A stretch of DNA of 64,000 bases from Astragalus membranaceus (GCA_039519185.1 CM076850.1:162236462-162300461), one strand, 5' to 3'. Positions 43,422 to 54,510 are shown, numbered from the stretch's first letter. Program-made: numbers and translations. The notes: generated by a model not told the origin, from the letters alone.

Positions 43422-45716
43422 ATGGATCCCTGCCCTTTTGTGCGCTTCATGGTGGAATCTCTGGCTCTCAAGCTTCCATCTCCAACTAAACTCACTTCAC
43501 TTTCCGGCGTTCATCCCACCACCACTCCCTGCTTCTGCAAAATTCGGATCAAAACTTTCCCTTCCCAAACTGCCCTTCTTCCTCTCTCTAATTCTTCCAC
43601 TACCCCCGACTCAACTACTTCCGCTCCCGCTTTCCACCTCGACTCCGCAGCTCTCCGCTGCTTCTCCAGCAAGCCCATCATCCTCTCCATCTCCGTTTAT
43701 ATCGGCCCAATGGGCCGCAATTGTGGCGTCCGTAGTGCCAAGCTTTTGGGCCATGTCCTCCTCCCCATTCAACTCCCAACTGCCCTCTCTCCTCCCAATA
43801 CCTTCCACAATGGCTGGCTCAAACTCAACGGCAACAACCATCAACCCTCGCCACTGCTTCACCTTCTGGTCCGGTCTGAACCGGACCCACGGTTCATTTT
43901 CCACTTCGGTGGTGAACCGGAGTGCAGCCCTGTCGTTTTCCAGATTCAGGGGAATATTAGGCAACCTGTTTTCAGCTGCAAGTTCAGTGCCGATCGCAGC
44001 AACCACAGATCCCCGTGAGTCATTTTAATTCTTCTAGTTTATTTTCCTAATTACTTGCGCTTTTTAGTTTTCAGTCACTCTATATGCTAATGTGAACCGT
44101 TGGTGTAGCCTATTCATTCAATAACCTTTTTTTTTTTTAAAATTTACTTAGCTGAATTAAGTCATTTTTTGTAATAGATTCTTACATTTTATTTTTTATC
44201 GATTTTAATAAGAGCAAAATTGAAAGTGATGCATTTCCAGCCATATATATTTGCGAAATTATTAGTGGGACAAATATATGGTGGGATGTCTGGTCTGGTC
44301 TCTATCTTATTCTTCAACCCAATTATTTCATTTTCATGTTTCTTTCTTTGCTGGCCAACATCATCACTTTCTTATGTTCCTTTCCTTTTCTGTTTATAGA
44401 TTTAAGTGTGAAAAACAGAAGTGACGCGAAAATTTCATTTCCGTACGTCGTTTTCCATGAATTGGCATGGGCTGGAAATTTTCATTTTTAGAATGGTAAA
44501 ATGAAGAAAATAAATCAGACGGACCCCACTTCCCTTCACAGTTCACACTTCACACGCACACTGTGTGTACCAGCTGTTTCCAATTTTTTTCAATTTGTAA
44601 TGCTTCAATATTGTATTTTCTTTTATGTTTTTTATTTTAAACTTTTCAAAAAGGATAATAGTATATATCATATTGTTTTACCGCTTCATCATCGATTATT
44701 AACTTATGGTTTACGAAAAAGACAATCTTAAATGAGACGATTTGTTGCATACTAACTGCCTCCTTCATTTGATACATCAATATCCCTTGATTCCAATCAA
44801 TTAGTAACTAACTAGCTGCTTAAGTGGTTACTTAATTTTCTTGCAATTCAAGAATCCATTACTCAAATTTACTTTTTCATTCAATAATGCCAAAACCTGT
44901 CCTTCACCTATCTTTTTTCCCAAGATTTTATTCCACTCCACGTGACACAGTATCACTCACATAAGGCTGCAGTCACAGTAGAATTTGATTAAGTTGTTAC
45001 AGTTTACACTGTAGTATCTATAAATAATTGTTCATGAAGTACATTTTGTTTTTTATGTTGAAAAAAAATTCAGGTCACTTGCATCAGATTTTTCAAGCAA
45101 TATTCCAAGTAGATGGAGAAGATCATTCTCAGGAGATAGAGAACAACATCAAGGAAAAGAGAGAAAAGGATGGATGATAGTAATTCACGATCTATCAGGT
45201 TCACCCGTTGCCGCAGCATCAATGATCACACCATTTGTTCCATCACCAGGTTCAGATCGAGTATCGCGATCGAATGCAGGAGCCTGGCTTATTCTCCGTC
45301 CTAACGGATCCTCCTGGAAACCATGGGGTCGTCTCGAAGCATGGCGAGAAAGAGGTCCAGTTGATGGCTTGGGTTACAAGGTAGAACTTTTCTCAGACAA
45401 TGGACCTGTTAATGCAGTACCTATTGCTGAAGGAACAATGAGTGTTAAAAAAGGTGGTCAATTTTGTATTGATTCTGCATTGGGTTCAAGGTTAATTACA
45501 GGTGAAGGGTTTGTTATGGGTTCAAGTGTGAGTGGTGAAGGTAAAGTGAGTAAGCCTGTTGTGCATGTTGGGGCACGTCATGTCACTTGTATGGCTGATG
45601 CTGCTCTTTTTATTGCACTTTCTGCTGCTATTGATCTTAGTATGGATGCTTGTAGGCTTTTCTCACATAAACTTAGAAAAGAGCTTTGCCGTGATGAACA
45701 ACATTCTTTTTCATAA
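43422..45716 (+). CDS. DUF1005 family protein (two exons: 43422-44014, 45074-45716)
   Basis: ATG at 43422 in good context (accATGG). Exon 1 ends at CC/GTGAGT (44015), exon 2 starts after ttcag (45073), and the joint codon is Pro, giving 411 residues with no stop. Exon 1 begins MDPCPFVRFMVESLALKLPS, with RSEPDPRFIFHFGGEPECSP and FQIQGNIRQPVFSCKFSADR; exon 2 has GWMIVIHDLSGSPVAAASMI, GSSWKPWGRLEAWRERGPVD and GRHVTCM-like GARHVTCMADAALFIALSAA. These are hallmarks of the plant-specific DUF1005 family, which includes Arabidopsis ASG1 (abiotic-stress-responsive). Molecular function is unknown. Length is normal for the family. Other open frames over exon 1 are shadows. Confidence 0.93.
44015..45073 (+). 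other. intron of the DUF1005 gene (1.06 kb)
   Basis: GTGAGT donor, ttcag acceptor, T-rich. No gene or mobile-element termini recognised inside; short open frames there are intronic. Confidence 0.85.
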
Positions 45717-46710
45717 CTTGCATCAGATGAATTTGGTGATTGCTGTTATAATCTTGCAAGTTAATTATTACCATTTGTTGCTGTGTGTGTCTAGCTACTA
45801 AATATTCTATTGAGGGGGTAGTTTTGGTTTATCAGATTGAGCTGCAATTACAAAATTCTCCTACTGATTCTTTTAACCCCGGATTTTGTCTCAGACTCTC
45901 AGTACATATGAATATTGTCAACAACATTCTTTTGCTTCATTTGGGAGTCTTTGAAGCTTTGGCTGCTTGCTTGGGTTTGTTAACTAGTTTATAGACCCTC
46001 CTCTGCAGTACTCACTATACAGTTACAAAAAGATATCACACAGCAGTTGCTATTGCTAGTTTTGAGTTGTATTGCCTTTGTGTTGGGTTTCGTTGTGGAC
46101 GGCTCAAGTTAGGGGAGTGACCAATTCATACAGTGTTCTTATAATTCTGAATAGAGGATTTGATGTGTACAAAGATTGAATACATGCATATGTCTGTTTG
46201 TAATCTATATATTATTAATATTTAATTTAATGTGAACAGATCTGTTGATTTTTTTTAAAATGTGAATGAATTCTGTTGATGATTTCATGTTTTTTCTGTT
46301 TCAAAATATTTAGACCATGAGTTTTGATTTTAGGCTATTCGTTATATTCCAAATATTTTTGTGAAGTTGTAAACTAAATACACTAATAATGTGAACAAAT
46401 TTTATAGTAGTAATATGTAATCATATTTCATTGTTACCCTAACACAAATAATTGTTCTGCATAGCACAGCTTGATGGGATGCGGGGTAAGCACCGTTGAG
46501 TGTTGGAGAAACAAAGAATCACACGTAGGTGGGAATAATGATAACAGAGTCTATTTTCGCCTTCACTGTTACTCTTGCTGTGGTTTTTGGTTGACGCGAG
46601 GCAATCCCATTGCCCATCCAAACACACCCTATGTGAGTCCAAAAAGATCTAGACTTTTTAGGCTAGCCCACTGTGTACACTCGGCAACTCAACAATTTTT
46701 GAGGATGCGT
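45717..46710. other. 3' region of DUF1005 gene and unassigned spacer
   Basis: The first several hundred bases are the likely 3' UTR (T-rich, ending near the aatattattaatattta stretch at about 46210). The rest to 46710 holds no recognised gene. gaggatgcgt before the hAT MITE is its left flank. Confidence 0.5.
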
Positions 46711-47199
46711 TAGGGATGACAATTTCTACTCGTATGTGGAGATCCCTACGGGTACTGTCTCATTCGAGGACTCATGGGCATGGAACTTTTCTCCGTGGGG
46801 ACGGAGACGAGGGAGAAAATCCTCTCGCGGTAAATTCGGAGATGGGGATAGGGATCATTCCCCGCCACTAATATATTACATATATATTCTTATTCCCAAC
46901 AGAGTTTTTGCCACACCCAAGATTCGAGCCCGAGACCTTGAAGTGGAATCCAAGTCCAGTTACCACTTAGACCAACCCTTGTTGGTATAAATTTTTCTAT
47001 TTTATTGTGTTGTAATTTACTTTTTTGCTAAAATTTAATAAATTTTGGGGTCCCTGCGGGGACCAAGGAGATCCGTGGGGACAGGGATGGGGAGGAATCT
47101 GAGGCGGGGAACATGGGCGGGGACGAGGACAATTTAGAGGGTGGGGATGGGGAACGGGGGAATACTCCCCACCCTCGCCCCACTCCATTTCCATACCTA
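46711..47199. mobile_element. hAT-like MITE, ~489 bp, GC-rich ends, containing a SINE-like unit
   Basis: Starts TAGGGATGACAAT, ends ATTTCCATACCTA (imperfect inverted termini). Flanks gatgcgt (46704-46710) and gatgcgc (47200-47206) are a near-match duplication of hAT-like length. Both arms consist of ggggacgg/ccccgc phrases forming an imperfect long inverted repeat, typical of the 'GGGGATGGGGA' MITEs common in plants. The middle is a tRNA-derived insertion. Confidence 0.65.
46868..46989 (-). mobile_element. tRNA-derived SINE-like sequence inside the hAT MITE
   Basis: The minus strand reads ACAAGGGTTGGTCTAAGTGG (A box TGGTCTAAGTGG at 46963-46974) and GGTCTCGGGCTCGAATCTTG (B box region 46920-46932), then GGGTGTGGCAAAAACTC. 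This matches the layout of plant SINE heads. Boundaries and TSD are not clear; possibly a truncated copy. Confidence 0.55.
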
Positions 47200-47207
47200 G
47201 ATGCGCA

Positions 47208-48390
47208 GGGAGTATCTTCAAGATTGCATATCAAGCATGCAATTCAAAAGACACCTAATGAAGTGGCAATCTATGTCAATGTGTTTTGGATCTCTCATTA
47301 GATGTTGGATTCTCAGCATGTTGGATTGTTGATTTGTTGTCACACATAACCAAAATGGAGTCAATAGTAATATGAAAGGGTCTGAGAAGCCGTTGAAGCC
47401 AAAGTAGTTCACTGGTGAGGCTAGCAATGGCCCTGTATTCAGCTTCAGCTGAAGAACGAGCAACAATGGGTTGCTTCTTAGATTTCCAGCAGACTAATGA
47501 GGAACCAATATACACACAGTAGCCTGTGGTGGATTTTCTGCTAACCTTGCAATTGCCCCAGTCAGAATCCACATAGGCAGTGATAGTAGTGCAACTGGTT
47601 GCAGGGAACAAAATGCCTTGACCAGGAGCAGATTTCAAGTATTGCAGAATATGATGGAGAGCTTGTAAGTGAGGGATTCTTGGAGAAACCATGATTTGAC
47701 TTAATTTGTTGATGGCAAAAGTGATGTTAGGCCTAGAGATAGTCAAATACATTAACCTGCGAAGGAGCCTTCTAAAAACTGGGGGATCATGTAGTAACTC
47801 TCCAGAGACATCATCAAGTTGTGTTCCTGGGTCCATAGGGACTTTTACTAGTTTAGAGGAAGAGAAACCTGTATCTTCAAGTAATTCAAGGGTGTATTTC
47901 CTCTGACTGAGATGTATGCCATCTGATGATTTTGCAATTTCCAACCTAAGGAAGTATTTAAGATCTCCCAAGACTTTGAGTTTGAACTTGTCTTGGAGCT
48001 GAACTATGGTGTTGTTGATGAGAGAGTGAATGAGGCTAGCAATGATGATATCATCCACATATACAAGGAGGATGACTAAGGACTCATTGTTTCCTTTGAA
48101 GAAGAGGGAATAGTCGGCTGAACTTTGTGAAAAACCCATGGTAGTAAGGACAATGGAAAATCCGTGAAACCATCGTCTTGAAACTTGTCTTAATCCATAT
48201 ATGAATTTATGGAGCTTACACACTTGATTCTCCCCCTTGCTAGGATACCCCATAGAAAGATCCATGTACACTTATTCAAATAAGTCTCCATTCAAGAAAG
48301 CATTGTTGATGTCGAGTTGAGACAAATGCCAACTTCTTTGACGGATTGAAGAAGAGGCTCAACACCGTTGCAAATACATTTGTGAACCGC
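47208..48390 (-). pseudogene. copia reverse transcriptase / RNase H (3' part of pol)
   Basis: LDINNAFLNGDLFE, a stop codon, then VYMDLSMGYPSKG, GLRQVSRRWF, catalytic LLVYVDDIIIASL, LKYFLRLEIAKSSDGIHLSQ, GILFPATSCTTITAYVDSDW and RSSAEAEYRAIASLTSELLW. After NERSK the frame shifts to HIDIDCHFIR near 47285. These are the copia RT palm and RNase H. At least one stop and one frameshift. Confidence 0.9.
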
Positions 48391-48850
48391 TTTGAGTTCA
48401 CCCAATTCGGCCCAAATTGCTTTGAATCGAGTGAAATAGACACTGAGAGTCATTACCTTGCACACAATTGAGAAGATTCTTCCTCAATTGAAAGATACGA
48501 GGACCATTCTTGATGTTGAATCGCTTTTCGAGATCGTTCCAACTCAAGGTCACCGAGGTAGAGTAGATAACACTGGCGCTGATTTCTTTGGTGAGAGAAT
48601 TCAAGATCCATGAGGAGATGATGCTGTCATTGCGATTCCATAGGCGGAGCTTGGCAGTGTCGGTCTCGCCAGGCTTCTTGAGAGTGCCGTCGATGAACCC
48701 TAATTTGTTGCGGCCATCGAGAGCAAGCATCATGGAGCGGCGCCAGGAGAGGTAATTTGTGCCATCAAGGGGTTTCGATACAAGCACCAACCTCGGATTG
48801 TCGGTGTGATGAATGTAAAAGGGATCGGTGGTGTCCGCCGTCGTAGTCAT
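48391..48850 (-). pseudogene. copia gag N-terminal part
   Basis: ATG at 48850; DPFYIHHTDNPRLVLVSKPL, DGTNYLSWRRSMMLALDG and ISSWILNSLTKEI are the gag (copia-type gag/UBN2-like) landmarks. It ends NLGRIG at the junction with reverse transcriptase, so gag C-terminus, protease and integrase were removed together. Confidence 0.87.
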
Positions 48851-48942
48851 CGCGAGCGAGAGGGAAGAGACGCAGAAACACAGATAAAAGATGAAAGACG
48901 AAAGATGAAATCAGAGTGGGCGTACTGCTGATACCATATCAA

Positions 48943-49195
48943 GCATGCAATTCACAGATATAGATTGCATTGCGCAGAGAAGAGGAATGAAGAAAAATAG
49001 ACTTTCATTAATGATGAAGAAGATGTACATTGATATAGAACAATTTGTTATTTGTTGTAACTAACAACAGTAACTAGTTACAACAGAAACTTAATTGAAA
49101 GAAAAGACTAACTGTACAATTAACCAAACTAAAAGACTGAAGTTAAAACTAAACTAACTGTGGTAAACTAATCTAATTAAAAGGGTTAAGTTACA
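48943..49195 (-). mobile_element. probable 5' LTR of the copia element (~250 bp)
   Basis: Lies outside the PBS; the plus strand starts tgcaattcacag and may end gttaagttaca (49195). Its edge catatcaagcatgcaattca also occurs at 47227-47246 within the 3' end of pol. Boundaries are inferred from TG...CA only. Confidence 0.45.
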
Positions 49196-49608
49196 AGAGA
49201 GTTATCCTTAATATTGCAGTAATCGTATAAGGTACCTCAATAGGGGGTTGTTAAGTTATGTCTGGTGTAACGCTTGTGGCTCTTACAAACCATAAATAAA
49301 ATGTTGTACTATTGACTAAAATAAAAGACATGTAGGGTGTGCATGTGATCATAACTCGTAGCCTTGACTTGGGATTGAACGGTCCAAATTTCAAATTCGA
49401 TATTTATAGTAAGCAAAAATCAAAAACTGTGCTTGAATCTAGACTCTTCGATTTTGATCGAACGTCTCCTATGTTCCAACTGCTCTGATTGCACTAATTC
49501 CAAATTCCTTGACTTGATGTTGATGTTATTTTTGTTGAAAATTTGACTCCAAAAAAATTCGACATGTGCATAGAAATCATTCCAAGATGTAAGTGAACTA
49601 AGAAGTAT
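49196..49608. other. unassigned spacer
   Basis: About 400 bp without recognised coding or repeat structure, up to the left target duplication of the Mutator-type MITE. Confidence 0.5.
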
Positions 49609-49617
49609 TATTTTCAA

Positions 49618-49994
49618 GGCTAAATATATATTTTGGCCCTTTATCTTTGGGGTTGTGGTCACTTTGGCCCTTTATCTTTTTTTTTTCTCATTTTAGACCC
49701 TCATGTTTTTTGTGTGTGTCATTTTGGCCCCTGTCGTTATCATTTTGGTCCCTTATGTTTTTAATTGATTTCATTTTAGTCCCTTATGTTTTTAATTGAT
49801 TTCATTTTGGGCCCTTATGTTTTTAATTGATTTGATTTTCGCCCTTAAAAATTTGCTACAAAAAACATAAACATAACGGCAGGGGCCAAAATGACACACA
49901 CAAAAAACATGAGGGTCTAAAATGAGAAAAAAAAAGATAAAGGGCCAAAGTGACCACAACCCCAAAGATAAAGGGCCAAAATATATATTTAGCC
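49618..49994. mobile_element. Mutator-type MITE, 377 bp, near-perfect 122-bp TIRs, 9-bp TSD
   Basis: Begins GGCTAAATATATATTTTGG and ends in its exact reverse complement. The arms match over about 122 bp with almost no mismatch. Perfect 9-bp duplication tattttcaa at 49609-49617 and 49995-50003. The loop has three ~31-bp tandem copies of cccttatgtttttaattgat + ttcatttt-like units. A transcript would fold into one long hairpin. Confidence 0.92.
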
Positions 49995-50067
49995 TATTTT
50001 CAATTTTATAAAAGATAGTTTGAAAAAAAATTAGTTCATGCAAGAGAAGGCTCTATGACCGGGGGAA

Positions 50068-50081
50068 TCTATATCTATCTA

Positions 50082-50112
<31 letters not shown>

Positions 50113-50143
50113 ATCTATATCTATCTATCTATCTATCTATATA
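50068..50143. repeat. (TCTA)n microsatellite at the Helitron 5' end
   Basis: About 76 bp of tcta and tctata units beginning at the very first base of the Helitron, suggesting expansion of its native TCTATA start. Confidence 0.85.
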
Positions 50144-51053
50144 ACTATAATAAAATTATGTGTCAGCAAATTGACTAAAATAGACACTCACAATGTTTGA
50201 CAAAAAGTGGTAACTTTTTATGTTTGTTTTTTTCTCTCACTCTCCTATCTACTTTTTACTTTTACTTTTTTTTTCTCCTCTCATTTCTTTATTTCCTTCC
50301 TCTTTCCCACTCTCTTCACATCTTCTCTCTTTTCATTTTTTTTATTTATTTTTAATTTTCTTCTCTTCTCCCCCTTCTCTCTCCTAAAGTCCATTCTCTC
50401 CTCTCTTTTTATCCATTCGAATTTGATGTTAACCACTAATAAAAATTTCAAAAGTAGCTTTTTTTAAGTAATAAATAATTTAATTAAAAGGATTAAAGTA
50501 ATATTAAATAATCTAGAATGATAAATATTTTTAAATCATTTAATTAAAATGATTAAATTCATATTAAATTTGAAGCACAGGTAAATACAAATAAAAAAAA
50601 TATAATCATGTGGCAACGGGAGCGGCAAATAGGAGCAACATCGACAGACAACAGAATCGACAACAGAAGCGGGAACGAAAAAGGTAACGGTAGAGGCTGC
50701 GCAGGGCGGCTACAAGAGTGCATATCTTATATTAGATCACAATTTAACCACTAGCAATTAGCAATTGTCGGACAAAAATTAATCACTAACAAAAATTCTA
50801 GAATAACTTTTTATATAATAAAATAATTTAATTAAAAGGATTAAAGTAATATTAAATGATCTAGAATATTAAATATTTTTTAAATCATATAATTAAAATG
50901 ATTTTTTAAAAAGGGAGACTGGGCAACAGAAGCGACAACGAGAGCGACAACGGGAGAGACAATGTGGAGCGACAACAAGAGCCGCAAGAGAGCAGTAACA
51001 TCGAGCGAGAACGCGGTGCATATATAATGTCATCGGCACGGGTAAAATACTAG
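50068..51053 (+). mobile_element. small non-autonomous Helitron (~986 bp)
   Basis: 5' end TCTATATCTATC preceded by a, 3' end gcacgggtaaaatacTAG... i.e. ...AATACTAG followed by t: the TC...CTAG structure inserted between A and T. Just upstream of the end, cggtgc...gcacgg gives a weak hairpin. No Rep/helicase. Interior: CT-rich stretch (50225-50410) and two similar blocks with 'gattaaagtaatattaaat.atctagaat' and 'gagcgacaacgggag' phrases. Confidence 0.7.
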
Positions 51054-52038
51054 TTGTCATTAGATTTGAGACCAACGTTTTTAATTCATTGAATATCATT
51101 GTTTTTGCGTACCAAGTGTTTGATATTTTGTCATGAAGAGAAACCTAAAAACACCGTCTTCCCCTATAATTACTTTTATTGTTTGATATATCATCAGTAT
51201 CAATCTCAATCCTATTTGTGAGTTCATTTAGTAGTTGTCTTTCTAGATTGATATTTGGCTCTCGATCCCTAATAACGATATCCAATTATTCATTGTTTAA
51301 TTACTTATTGCAATTGGTACACTTGCACGGTCCTATATCACTAAGGACTCATAAACCCAAATGACTCACAATTGCAGCCGAGCGTCAAATCTGCGTTGAA
51401 AATCACTTCAAATTGTTTATGAGACGGTTTAAATCACTGATTAATTGGATATGAATTTGACCCCAATTTTTTTTTTTGACAAAAGAGGTCCAAAAACTGT
51501 CATGTAGCGGGACAAATTCAGTAGAAGAGGGGGCCACTGAATCTGTCCCTCAAATAATCCAAAACAACTGTTTATATGAATTTTCTTGGTTAAGTTCATT
51601 TTCACACTTATAATCTTTCTAGCAGCAGGATACCTCAGCTGTGGGGAATTCTTTGATTCATAGAAAGTGAGAACTTGAAAAATTGAAATTCCTTGTAAAA
51701 TGTTAACGAAATAACAGCTCATGGAAACACAATGCCTAGTGCTATATAGTGAGAATTTAGGTACTAATCTGAATAAGACCTTTGGTGGTATTAATCTGTC
51801 ATCATTCATTTTACAAATAAAAGTTATTCTTGACATATTCTCAAAATATTACCTTGTGTGGCTAACAACCAATTATAAATCTAACCCTTATCTTATCCGT
51901 GCAGGAAAAGTGTATATAGTTCACTAATAATTAATGTGTATCAAATACATTAAGAACAAAATGATCAAAGAGTATAGATTAAATTGGTAGCTTTAATCAA
52001 TAAAAAAAGGTCATTACATTACAACAAACCTGTAGCTA
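51054..52038. other. intergenic region and LRR gene 3' flank
   Basis: No recognised gene; a 131-codon minus-strand frame at 51441-51836 has no family features. The last ~80 bp are the likely 3' UTR of the LRR gene (minus strand has an attgattaaag region after the stop). Confidence 0.5.
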
Positions 52039-53232
52039 TCAAGGAGATGTTGCAGCAAAATTTGTGTGCTTTGCCAAAAGAGAACCACAAACAAGTCTTG
52101 GAGTAGGGATTCTAAAACAATTAAGGTTACCACCAGGAATAACAGAACATTCAGGTTGTGGTCTCTGCATATTCCTACCAGGAATACAATTATCTGAGAA
52201 ATCAAATCCCACATTAAAAAGCCTTGAACATTCTTGACTAAATCCAGAAAAGAAATTATAAGCAACAGTTAAATTGATTAAGCTTCTCAAAGAACAGATC
52301 ACATCAGAAATATCCCCAGAAAGCTTATTATGTCCCAAATTAAGAACCTCAATATCTGTCAAACAAGATATAGTATCTGGCAAATGACCCACAAGTGAAT
52401 TAAAACTCACATCCAAAACTTCCATCTCAGTAAATATCCCAACTCCTTGAGGAATACAACCTGTTAACTGATTATTAAGAAACAAAATCTCCTTCAATTT
52501 AGGACTCATGAAACCAAAGCTAGCTGGAATATTTCCACTCAACTTATTGTTAGCTAAGTTGATCACTGATGCAGGTGAGTTACCTAAATTCTGTGGAATT
52601 TCACCACTAAATTGATTATTATTGAGAAATATTGCATCAAGTCTGTTATTGAAGAGTTCATCAGGAAGTGATCCTGAGAAGGAGTTGAACCTGAGATCCA
52701 AGTAGACCAAACTTGGCATATTTAAAGTAGCTGTTGGGAAAGGACCAGAAAGTTGATTGTTGCTTAGGTCTAACTCTTGAAGATTAGTAAGGTCTTTGAA
52801 TGTATCAGGAACTGTACCAGAAAATCTATTACTGTTGAGATGGATAAGAGTTATATCAGATAGTAATGAGAGTTCTTTGACAAGTGTTCCTTGAAGATTT
52901 GCATGGTTGAGATCTATTCCTGCAATAACAGAATTTTCACAAAAGATTCCTTTATAAGAACAAACATTAGTACCAACCCAAGTATCTAAAATCTTTAGTG
53001 GATCATCAGTTATTGCTGATTTCCAAGCTTGAAGTGCTGTGTATGCACTGTTTTCCTTGGGAACTGATGATGATCCAGAAGGCCCTGGGCTGTTAACACT
53101 GCTACCACTACCACCACCATTGCCTATGCCAATACCTACACCAACACCAACACCAACACCAATGGCAGCTTTTGCTGCATTTGAGAGAAGGAGAAAGAGG
53201 TGAAGAAAAGTCAAAATCCAACATTTTTTCAT
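52039..53232 (-). CDS. secreted leucine-rich-repeat protein (LRX-like without extensin tail)
   Basis: A single exon of 397 residues. Signal peptide MKKCWILTFLHLFLLLSNAA (cleavage near 22); Gly/Val dipeptide repeat at about 23-45; Ser/Pro/Gly linker; LRR N-terminal cap (YTALQAWKSAITDDP...WVGTNVCSYKGIFC) at 62-98; about ten plant-type LRRs (LxxLxLxxNxLSGxIP, e.g. LQELDLSNNQLSGPFP) at 100-340; Cys-rich tail at about 345-395 (CSRLF, CIPGRNMQRPQPEC, CFRIPTPRLVC). This is the layout of At4g06744-type/LRX-like cell-wall LRR proteins; LRX proteins carry a Pro-rich extensin domain after the LRRs, missing here. No kinase or membrane anchor. Likely apoplastic/cell wall. Start chosen because the signal peptide follows immediately. 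Confidence 0.92.
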   Translation of the reverse strand: MKKCWILTFLHLFLLLSNAAKAAIGVGVGVGVGIGIGNGGGSGSSVNSPGPSGSSSVPKENSAYTALQAWKSAITDDPLKILDTWVGTNVCSYKGIFCENSVIAGIDLNHANLQGTLVKELSLLSDITLIHLNSNRFSGTVPDTFKDLTNLQELDLSNNQLSGPFPTATLNMPSLVYLDLRFNSFSGSLPDELFNNRLDAIFLNNNQFSGEIPQNLGNSPASVINLANNKLSGNIPASFGFMSPKLKEILFLNNQLTGCIPQGVGIFTEMEVLDVSFNSLVGHLPDTISCLTDIEVLNLGHNKLSGDISDVICSLRSLINLTVAYNFFSGFSQECSRLFNVGFDFSDNCIPGRNMQRPQPECSVIPGGNLNCFRIPTPRLVCGSLLAKHTNFAATSP

Positions 53233-54510
53233 TTTGATGATATGGTTTTGAGATGAGATGCACTGAGATGATGGGTCAATTGGTCTTCAGTTTCTTGCTT
53301 TCACTGGTCATTTTCTTTTTAGACTATGTATTGCCTTTGAGGCAGAGTCTATGTAATTATTATGTATTTGTACACTTTTTTTTTTCAGTACAGGAGATGA
53401 TGACAAGGACCACTTATATAATATGATCACAATTTTGTAAAGAATAATTATTGATAGTTAGTGTAATTAGTAATTAAAGAGTGTTTAACCATTTGACAAT
53501 GCTTAACTGGTTAATCAAGATCATTGTGATAATTAACTAATCGGTAATATCTTGGCACATGGGTAAATTAACTTGAAAGTGACGAAAGATCTGTATGCGT
53601 GTACAACAGCGACTGGGGTAAGGGACCAGCTACTCTTCTAGTTTTCTTTGATTTGTACAATATACAATACAATACAATACGAGCTTCTGTATATTAATTA
53701 ATGCACATAGCTGGTTTGGTTGAGTTAGGCCCTTTTGAAAACTTTGAGCCATTAATTTTCTGAATACGTAGGTAGTATCAGAATTCAGAATCAAAAGCAA
53801 TAAGTCAATAACACAAATGTATATGCATAGCAGCCGGGATGGCAGAGGGAGTTCAATTCAAGTTGCGATAAATGGTTGCCAGATGGTAGCTAGCTACTAG
53901 CCAATTACGGTTGTCAAAAGTTACTCTTGAGCCACTGTTTGGTAAAAAGAAAAGTTTTTATTCGATAAGTTAAATTATAATAGATAGATGAACTTATAAC
54001 AGATAAATAATTTGGTATTAATTTTGTGGAATTAGATATTGAGCTGCAATATCCACATTTAAGCACAAGTTAGTGGATATAATGTTCAACTTGGTTGCCT
54101 AAATGATGAGAGAATGGTCAAGAAATCAATGATTAGAAAGAGTGAGCTTGGTGTGAAAACAAATCGAGAAGAAGGGCGCATGCCATTTTGAATACTAATG
54201 GAAAGCAGCTAGTTTCCAAGTTCCATGGCCAGTTAAGAATTACTACTGTTCCACTAAACATGGAAAAGAACTAAAAGGCAGACACCTCTGGTGTCTTTGT
54301 TTCCTTTCTTTTCCTGTTTCATTTAGCGTTAGCTTCTCCGGCTTTTAGGTGTCTTATCTCCTTGGTGTTTCTCTGGAATTTGCTACAAATCGTGGTGTAT
54401 TTTTACTTCATTTAGTCTTAACACATGATTGGGTGCCCTCTCTCAGAGCCTTCTTAAAAGGTGGAAAGAGTGTGTTTCAATGATATCGATATAAAGATTT
54501 TACTAATAAT
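53233..54510. other. LRR gene upstream region and unassigned spacer
   Basis: Contains a minus-strand TATA-like element about 180 bp upstream of the start codon and a short acaat repeat near 53660-53685. No other gene or repeat termini recognised across 1.3 kb. Confidence 0.5.
53414..53421 (-). promoter_or_regulatory. possible TATA box of the LRR gene
   Basis: ttatataa lies about 180 bp upstream of the LRR start codon on the minus strand (TTATATAAGTGG). Position is plausible for a 150-bp leader. Single motif, so low confidence. Confidence 0.35.

Larger units (their letters stand above)
47208..49195 (-). mobile_element. internally deleted Ty1-copia element
   Basis: Minus orientation: LTR remnant (about 48943-49195), PBS TGGTATCAGC at 48927-48936 (initiator tRNA-Met type), gag, then directly the last half of reverse transcriptase and RNase H. 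Protease and integrase are missing. The 3' LTR is absent, and the left end runs into the hAT MITE flank. Confidence 0.82.

Noticed and set aside
43438..44028. Alternative plus frame (196 codons) and antisense frame 43611-44006 over DUF1005 exon 1
   Set aside because: GC-rich exon keeps other frames open; only the frame from 43422 splices in phase to exon 2 with the family motifs.
45785..45994. Small frames after the DUF1005 stop as an additional exon
   Set aside because: The DUF1005 protein is complete at 45716; these lie in its 3' UTR.
51441..51836. 131-codon minus-strand frame as a gene
   Set aside because: No start context, domain or homology signal; composition like surrounding non-coding DNA.
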